Positions 59,290 through 64,000 of a DNA stretch of 64,000 nucleotides are shown here, piece by piece. The stretch spans positions 248,001-312,000 of the forward strand of contig NZ_MLJO01000003.1 of NCBI RefSeq assembly GCF_001956915.1. Direction: 5' to 3'. Source of the DNA: Intrasporangium flavum. GTDB lineage: Bacteria; Actinomycetota; Actinomycetes; Actinomycetales; Dermatophilaceae. The translations under genes and the position numbers were made by a program. Numbering within the stretch: the stretch's first letter is position 1; every line of letters starts with the position of its first letter. Under the pieces are notes generated by a model. That model saw only the letters and a list, made by a program, of their open reading frames with translations. It did not search any database and had not been told where the DNA came from.

Positions 59290-61713
59290 CTAGGCCTGGG
59301 AGCCGGCCGTCTCCTTGCGGTGCTGCGCGAGGCGCAGCCACGTCTCGACGACCGTGTCGGGGTTGAGCGACATCGACTCGATGCCCTGGTCGAGGAGCCA
59401 CTCGGCGAGGTCCGGGTGGTCGCTCGGGCCCTGCCCGCAGATGCCGACGTACTTGCCGCGGTCGCGGCACGCCGTGATCGCCATGGCAAGCATCTTCTTG
59501 ACCGCGGGGTCGCGCTCGTCGAACGAGCCGGCGACGAGGGAGGAGTCGCGGTCCAGGCCCAGGGTCAGCTGGGTCATGTCGTTGGAGCCGATCGAGAAGC
59601 CGTCGAAGTGGTCGAGGAACTCGTCGGCGTTGACGGCGTTGCTCGGCACCTCGCACATCATGACGACCTGCAGGTCGTTCTCGCCGCGGACGAGGCCGTG
59701 CGAGGCGAGCAGGTCGATGACGCCCTTGCCCTCGGCGACGGTGCGCACGAACGGGATCATGACCTTGACGTTGGTCAGGCCCATCTCGTCGCGGACGTAC
59801 TTGAGCGCCTCGCACTCCATCGCGAAGCACTCGGCGAAGTCGGCCGACACGTACCGGGCCGCGCCGCGGTAGCCGATCATCGGGTTCTCCTCGTGCGGCT
59901 CGTAGCGCTCACCGCCGACCAGGCCCGCGTACTCGTTGCTCTTGAAGTCGGACATGCGCACGATGACCGGCTCGGGGGCGAAGGCCGCCGCGATCGTCGC
60001 GACGCCCTCGGCGACCCGCTGCACGAAGAACTCCCGCGGGCCGGGGTAGGCCGCGATGTGCTCCTCGATCTCGGCCTTGAGCGCCGGCTCCTGGTCGTCG
60101 AGCTCGAGCAGGGCGCGCGGGTGGATGCCGATCTGCCGGTTGATGATGAACTCGAGGCGGGCCAGGCCGACGCCGTGGTTGGGCAGCCGGGCGAACTCGA
60201 AGGCCTGCTCGGGCGTGCCGACGTTCATCATCAGCTTGACCGGCAGGTCGGGCATGTCGTCGAGCGCCGTCTCGGTGACGGTGAACTCGCGCAGCCCGTC
60301 GTAGACGAAGCCGGTGTCGCCCTCGGCGCAGGACACCGTGACCTCGCGGCCATCGGCGAGGGCCTTGGTGGCCGAGCCGGTGCCGACGACGGCGGGGATG
60401 CCGAGCTCGCGGGCGATGATCGCGGCGTGGCACGTGCGACCGCCACGGTTGGTGACGATGGCGCTGGCGCGCTTCATGATCGGCTCCCAGTCGGGGTCGG
60501 TCATGTCGGCCACGAGCACCTCGCCGGGCTCGAAGTCGTGCATCGCCTCGATGGAGTCGAGAACGCGCACGCGTCCGGCGCCGACCTTCTGGCCGATGGC
60601 ACGGCCCTCCACGACGACCGGGCCGCGCTCGTCCATCCGGAACCGGCGCAGCGTCGAGCCGGAGTCGCGCGACTTCACCGTCTCCGGGCGCGCCTGCAGG
60701 ATGTAGAGCCGCCCGTCGACGCCGTCGCGGCCCCACTCGATGTCCATCGGCCGGCCGTAGTGCTCCTCGATGCGCAGCGCGTGCTGGGCGAGCTCGGTGA
60801 CCTCCTCGTCGGTGATCGACAGCAGGTGCCGCTGGTCCTCGGGCACCGGCACGAACTCCGTCGTGCGCCCGACGCTGGCGTCCGAGGTGTAGACCATCTT
60901 CGTCGCCTTGCCGCCGACGCCGCGCTTGAGGATCGCCGGCCGCCCGGCGCGTAGGGCGGGCTTGTAGACGTAGAACTCGTCGGGGTTGACGGCGCCCTGC
61001 ACGACGGCCTCGCCGAGCCCGTAGCTGCTCGTGACGAAGACGGCGTCGCGAAAGCCGGACTCGGTGTCCATCGTGAACATGACGCCGGAGGCGCCGACGT
61101 CGGAGCGGACCATCCGCTGCACGCCGGCCGACAGGGCCACGACCGAGTGGTCGAAGTCGCTGTGCACCCGGTAGGCGATGGCGCGGTCGTTGTAGAGCGA
61201 GGCGAACACGAGCTTGATCGCGTGCAGGACGTTGTCGATGCCGCGGACGTTGAGGAAGGTCTCCTGCTGGCCGGCGAACGACGCGTCGGGCAGGTCCTCG
61301 GCCGTGGCGCTCGAGCGCACCGCGAAGCTCGGCTCCTCGCCGCCCTCGCCGGCCGCACCCTCGGACCCCGCCTGCTCGTCGACGAGCCGCTCGAAGTGCT
61401 CGCGGATGTCGCGCTCGAGGTCCTCGGGGAAGGCCTGCTCCTCGACCATGCCGCGGATGCTCGCGCCGACCTCGGCGAGCCGGCGCGTGTCGTCGACGTC
61501 GAGGTCGGACAGCAGCGCGTTGATCCGGTCGGCGAGGTCGTCCTCGGCGAGGAAGCGGCGGTAGGCGTCGGCCGTCGTGGCGAAGCCGTCGGGCACCGAC
61601 ACCCCCGCCTTGGCCAGGTGCTGGACCATCTCGCCCAGCGAGGCGTTCTTGCCGCCCACCTTCTCGACGTCGTCCAGTCCGAGGTCGGCGAACCTCACCA
61701 CGTTCTCGGTCAC
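59290..61713 (-). CDS. ppsA: Phosphoenolpyruvate synthase (pyruvate, water dikinase)
   Basis: 807 residues from a GTG with AAGGAC 7 nt upstream. Domain order: ATP-grasp nucleotide domain ([43 protein letters not shown]), phosphohistidine swivel domain with the catalytic His in [26 protein letters not shown], and PEP/pyruvate barrel ([16 protein letters not shown]; active-site Cys in [12 protein letters not shown]). It makes PEP from pyruvate with ATP to AMP, the entry step to gluconeogenesis. It lies 76 bp downstream of its regulator gene; a 7-bp hairpin (61733-61750) sits in that gap. Confidence 0.96.
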   Translation of the reverse strand: MTENVVRFADLGLDDVEKVGGKNASLGEMVQHLAKAGVSVPDGFATTADAYRRFLAEDDLADRINALLSDLDVDDTRRLAEVGASIRGMVEEQAFPEDLERDIREHFERLVDEQAGSEGAAGEGGEEPSFAVRSSATAEDLPDASFAGQQETFLNVRGIDNVLHAIKLVFASLYNDRAIAYRVHSDFDHSVVALSAGVQRMVRSDVGASGVMFTMDTESGFRDAVFVTSSYGLGEAVVQGAVNPDEFYVYKPALRAGRPAILKRGVGGKATKMVYTSDASVGRTTEFVPVPEDQRHLLSITDEEVTELAQHALRIEEHYGRPMDIEWGRDGVDGRLYILQARPETVKSRDSGSTLRRFRMDERGPVVVEGRAIGQKVGAGRVRVLDSIEAMHDFEPGEVLVADMTDPDWEPIMKRASAIVTNRGGRTCHAAIIARELGIPAVVGTGSATKALADGREVTVSCAEGDTGFVYDGLREFTVTETALDDMPDLPVKLMMNVGTPEQAFEFARLPNHGVGLARLEFIINRQIGIHPRALLELDDQEPALKAEIEEHIAAYPGPREFFVQRVAEGVATIAAAFAPEPVIVRMSDFKSNEYAGLVGGERYEPHEENPMIGYRGAARYVSADFAECFAMECEALKYVRDEMGLTNVKVMIPFVRTVAEGKGVIDLLASHGLVRGENDLQVVMMCEVPSNAVNADEFLDHFDGFSIGSNDMTQLTLGLDRDSSLVAGSFDERDPAVKKMLAMAITACRDRGKYVGICGQGPSDHPDLAEWLLDQGIESMSLNPDTVVETWLRLAQHRKETAGSQA

Positions 61714-61789
61714 TGCAAGTCCTTCCGGTTCCGGCCCGCGGTGGCGGGCCTCGTTGTCGTGCACGGGTCTTCGCTGTGGTGTCTGTGGG

Positions 61790-62647
61790 TCAGCTGCCGT
61801 CGCCGAGGCGACGCGCCTGCATGATGACGGCGGAGATCTCCTCGACCGACATGTTCGAGGAGTTGACGACCGGCACGCGGTGGGCCTTGTACATCGCCTG
61901 CGCGCGACGCAGCTCGTAGCTGCACTGGGCGAGGCTCGCGTAGGTCGAGCCGGGGCGGCGCTCGCCGCGGACCTGGCTCAGGCGCGCTGCGGTGGACAGC
62001 AGCCCGAAGCACTTGGCGGCGTAGGGGCGCACGGGTCGCGGCAGCTCGCTCGAGCCGAAGTCCTCCTCGACGAGCGGGTAGTTGGCGACCTTGATGCCGT
62101 GCTGGAGCGCGAGGTAGATCGACGTCGGCGTCTTGCCGCACCGCGACGGCGCGATGAGGATGAGGTCGGCCTGCTCGAGGTTGCGCATGCTCTGGCCGTC
62201 GTCGTGCTCCATGGCGAACTCGACGGCCCTCATGCGGGCCTCGTAGCGCCCGACGTCGCCGACGCCGTGCAGCGCCCCCACGTGGTGGGCGGCGTTGACG
62301 TGCAGCACCCGCTCGACGGTCGCCAGGTGTGAGCCGAAGAGGTCGATGAAGGCGCACCGCGTCTGCTGCAGCGTGGCGCAGACCTCCTCGTCGGAGACGG
62401 TCGAGAAGACGAGCGGGGTGACCGTGTCGGTCATCGCGGCGTCGAGCTCGGCGACGACCTCGCGGGCCCGCTCGACCGTGCGGATGAACGGGATCTTGCG
62501 ACGCACGAACCCGACCGTCGGGAACTGCTGCAGCATCATGTTGCCGAGCGTCTCGGCGGAGATGCCGGTACCGCCGGCGAGGAAGAAGGCCGGCGTGGGT
62601 GCGAGGGTCGGCCCGGGAGCGTGCACGGGCGTCGACGGTGAGGCCAC
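61790..62647 (-). CDS. ppsR: PEP synthase regulatory protein (kinase/pyrophosphorylase, DUF299)
   Basis: 285 residues from a GTG. The N-terminus [25 protein letters not shown] and the nucleotide loop [19 protein letters not shown] match PSRP proteins, which phosphorylate and dephosphorylate the threonine beside the catalytic His of PEP synthase using ADP and Pi. The target site, TCH in the swivel domain of the downstream ppsA, is present. Position directly upstream on the same strand indicates co-expression. Confidence 0.94.
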   Translation of the reverse strand: MASPSTPVHAPGPTLAPTPAFFLAGGTGISAETLGNMMLQQFPTVGFVRRKIPFIRTVERAREVVAELDAAMTDTVTPLVFSTVSDEEVCATLQQTRCAFIDLFGSHLATVERVLHVNAAHHVGALHGVGDVGRYEARMRAVEFAMEHDDGQSMRNLEQADLILIAPSRCGKTPTSIYLALQHGIKVANYPLVEEDFGSSELPRPVRPYAAKCFGLLSTAARLSQVRGERRPGSTYASLAQCSYELRRAQAMYKAHRVPVVNSSNMSVEEISAVIMQARRLGDGS

Positions 62648-62852
62648 GGGGCCACTGTGGCACAGCCCGATCGCGCGACCGTCACCGAAGAGCCGATGCG
62701 GACGTCCCGCACCCCCGACGCAGCACGGGAGCCTCGGGCGACGTGACGCACCTCACCGCTCCGACGCCCCCCTCGGGTCCCGGCCCGGCCGCGGCCCGAC
62801 GACCACGGCCCCGGGCCCGCGGAAGGCCCCGGCGCCTGCCACAGGGCCGATT

Positions 62853-62881
62853 TTGTCGGGCGAGCCTCTCACTGCTAACGT
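62853..62881 (+). promoter_or_regulatory. Promoter of tRNA-Lys
   Basis: TTGTCG (62853-62858), 17-bp spacer, TAACGT (62876-62881); the tRNA begins 11 nt after the -10. Confidence 0.7.
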
Positions 62882-62892
62882 TTCCCCTCGTT

Positions 62893-62965
62893 GCGCCGCT
62901 AGCTCAATTGGCAGAGCAAGTGACTCTTAATCACTGGGTTCGGGGTTCGAGTCCCTGGCGGCGCA
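62893..62965 (+). tRNA. tRNA-Lys (anticodon CTT)
   Basis: 73 nt, full cloverleaf. Acceptor GCGCCGC pairs with GCGGCGC, anticodon loop CTCTTAA gives CTT reading AAG, T-loop TTCGAGT. CCA is not encoded. Confidence 0.96.
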
Positions 62966-62981
62966 CTCTCGTGAGAACGAC

Positions 62982-63018
62982 GCGAAGGCCCCGGAGACAC
63001 CGTCTCCGGGGCCTTCGC
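62982..63018 (+). terminator. Terminator after tRNA-Lys
   Basis: Perfect 17-bp inverted repeat (62982-62998 with 63002-63018) around a 3-nt loop, 16 nt after the tRNA. Confidence 0.9.
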
Positions 63019-63077
63019 CGTGCTGTCTCGCCCTAGGCTGGCGCCACGGGCATCGACCTTCGAGCGAGGAGCACGCG

Positions 63078-63581
63078 GTGGACGACGACTTCGGCGGTCC
63101 CGAGTCCCACTCGGGAGATGCGCACCGTCGGCGCGCGTCCCACCTCTACGGGCTCGTGATCACCGGCGCCGTGCTCGCCACCGCCCCGGACGACGTCCCG
63201 ATCCGCCGTGTGGTCCTCCTGCTGCTCGGCACCCTGGCCATCTACTGGGTGGCCGAGACGTTCGTCCACTGGACGGCGACCCGCACGGTGCTGCACCGCG
63301 ACCTGACGCGCCACGAGCGCCGGTCCGTCGTCCTCGACGGGTGGCCGCTCGTGGCGTCCTCGGCCGTGCCGCTGGCGCTGCTGTTCGTCGAGGCCGTGTT
63401 CCGCATCGAGACCGGGACCGCCGTCAACATCGCCCTGGCCGCCACCGTGGTGCTGCTCGTGGTGGTGGGGCACCAGATGGGTCGGTCCGGGGGTCTGCGC
63501 GGCGGCCGCCTGCTGGGGGCCTCGTTGTTCGTCGGGCTCCTCGGCGTCGCGATGATCCTGCTCAAGACCCTGCTGCACTGA
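63078..63581 (+). CDS. Small integral membrane protein, function unknown
   Basis: 167 residues from a GTG with GAGGAG 7-8 nt upstream. A charged N-terminus (DDDFGGPESHSGDAHRRR) precedes four hydrophobic segments: about 23-37, 44-62 (VVLLLLGTLAIYWVAETFVHW), 88-108 and 113-133, plus a last helix near 147-164. The pattern WVAETFVHW with nearby His and charged residues between helices is unusual, but I do not recognise a family. TAGGCT at 63034-63039 may be its -10. Nothing in the context suggests a role. Confidence 0.78.
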   Translation: MDDDFGGPESHSGDAHRRRASHLYGLVITGAVLATAPDDVPIRRVVLLLLGTLAIYWVAETFVHWTATRTVLHRDLTRHERRSVVLDGWPLVASSAVPLALLFVEAVFRIETGTAVNIALAATVVLLVVVGHQMGRSGGLRGGRLLGASLFVGLLGVAMILLKTLLH

Positions 63582-63679
63582 CAGGAGTCGGCACCTTCGC
63601 GGCATTCCGGGCGCGTTCGTGTATCACCCGGACGCCCCCGGACCTCCGAGGCAACGATGGAGGTGGAGGAGGCAGGACC

Positions 63680-64000
63680 ATGGGCAGGAGCGACCACGAC
63701 CCGGATGTGTCCGACGAGCTCGGGTTCGACGGGTTCGACGGGTTCGACGGGTTCGACGGGTTCGACGGGTTCGACAAGGACCTCGACCGCGGGGACCAGG
63801 GCGAGCAGGTCACCGAGCCCGACCTGCCGTGGTCCGACGAGGGCGGCCCGGGCGACGACGGCGGTGAGGGCGGTGAGGGCGGGGGTGGCACCGACCGCGG
63901 CCCGGTCGTCGTCCGTGGCCCCCGGGCCAGTGTCGGCAAGGCCCGCGCCTTCACGACCTACCTACCGACGGGGATGTGCTGCAACTTCGTGTGGAACTGC
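63680..64000 (+). CDS. Unrecognised protein with (GFD)6 tract, 3'-truncated by the window edge
   Basis: 107 codons are visible from an ATG preceded by GGAGG elements, and the frame is open at base 64000. The N-terminal 70 residues are acidic and low-complexity: six GFD repeats (about 15-32), then Asp/Glu/Gly-rich stretches (DEGGPGDDGGEGGEGGGG). After this an ordered segment appears to start, VVVRGPRASVGKARAFTTYLPTGMCCNFVWNC, with three Cys in the last 14 residues. No signal peptide. The fold and role cannot be judged from the fragment. Confidence 0.75.
   Translation, partial: MGRSDHDPDVSDELGFDGFDGFDGFDGFDGFDKDLDRGDQGEQVTEPDLPWSDEGGPGDDGGEGGEGGGGTDRGPVVVRGPRASVGKARAFTTYLPTGMCCNFVWNC
63722..63775 (+). 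repeat. 9-bp tandem repeat encoding (GFD)6
   Basis: GGGTTCGAC six times without interruption, in frame. Perfect identity suggests recent expansion by slippage. Confidence 0.9.

Noticed and set aside
61733..61750. Hairpin between ppsR and ppsA as a terminator
   Set aside because: The stem is only 7 bp without a T-run, and the two genes are expected to be co-expressed.

Overview
The window is about 64 kb of chromosome from a very GC-rich Gram-positive actinobacterium. The evidence is the strong GC bias at third codon positions, many GTG starts, 1-4 nt gene overlaps (ATGA, GTGA, TGATG), a malto-oligosyl trehalose pathway, group II truncated haemoglobin, EttA, Orn, PrsW and an ECF42-type sigma module. 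Gene content fits the Micrococcales (Intrasporangiaceae/Dermatophilaceae-like), but genus cannot be fixed by reading alone. There is no prophage, plasmid, IS element or CRISPR array. The accessory content is one sugar-catabolic locus and one small palindromic repeat cluster.

Layout. 1-4.3 kb: 3' part of pepN, an MscS channel, glbO and a secreted Gly/His-rich protein. 4.3-7.3 kb: a flavin monooxygenase/NUDIX pair divergent from its likely MarR regulator, then an LLM flavin oxidoreductase. 7.4-14.9 kb: alpha-glucosidase behind a maltose-type operator, glycerophosphodiesterase, a thioesterase with an unknown partner, a RecQ helicase with a C-terminal phosphoribosyltransferase-like domain, TesB and dodecin. 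15.0-21.4 kb: treX-treY-treZ operon making trehalose from glycogen. 21.6-26.7 kb: iron-siderophore uptake operon (binding lipoprotein, two permeases, ATPase, siderophore-interacting reductase) under a promoter that contains DtxR/IdeR-like boxes. 26.8-30.3 kb: two SDR enzymes and a long-chain-type acyl-CoA dehydrogenase divergent from a TetR regulator. 30.3-35.9 kb: LigT-like protein, SRPBCC-epimerase fusion, a palindromic repeat cluster, a YczE-like membrane protein with its MocR regulator, and CorA. 35.9-44.4 kb: ettA, ssb, a pair of dynamin-like GTPases, tRNA-Arg, prsW, orn, tRNA-His. 44.5-56.2 kb: secreted beta-helix protein plus small partner, then a GntR-controlled sugar locus (ABC importer, NagB-like, GH4, BadF-type kinase, GH3). 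56.2-59.3 kb: GNAT protein and a YCII-YCII-ECF42 operon. 59.3-64 kb: ppsA with ppsR, tRNA-Lys, a membrane protein and the start of an unrecognised protein.

How it works together. The locus is rich in alpha-glucan and sugar handling: maltose-type hydrolysis, glycogen-to-trehalose conversion, PEP synthase with its kinase/phosphorylase regulator, and uptake, phosphorylation and cleavage of what is probably an amino-sugar or beta-glucoside. One importer permease carries an in-frame amber codon that would remove its last membrane helix. Several genes (GDPD, recQ, tesB, the epimerase fusion, orn) start 6-7 nt after a TANNNT hexamer and are probably translated from leaderless mRNAs.

The most unusual non-coding structures are: the 32.3-32.6 kb repeat cluster flanked by 31-bp direct repeats, one of which is the 3' end of the yczE-like gene; a two-box CGTCCACA composite shared by the upstream regions of recQ and ssb; and marked over-use of the octamer GACGCGTC. 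No intergenic stretch exceeds 300 bases.
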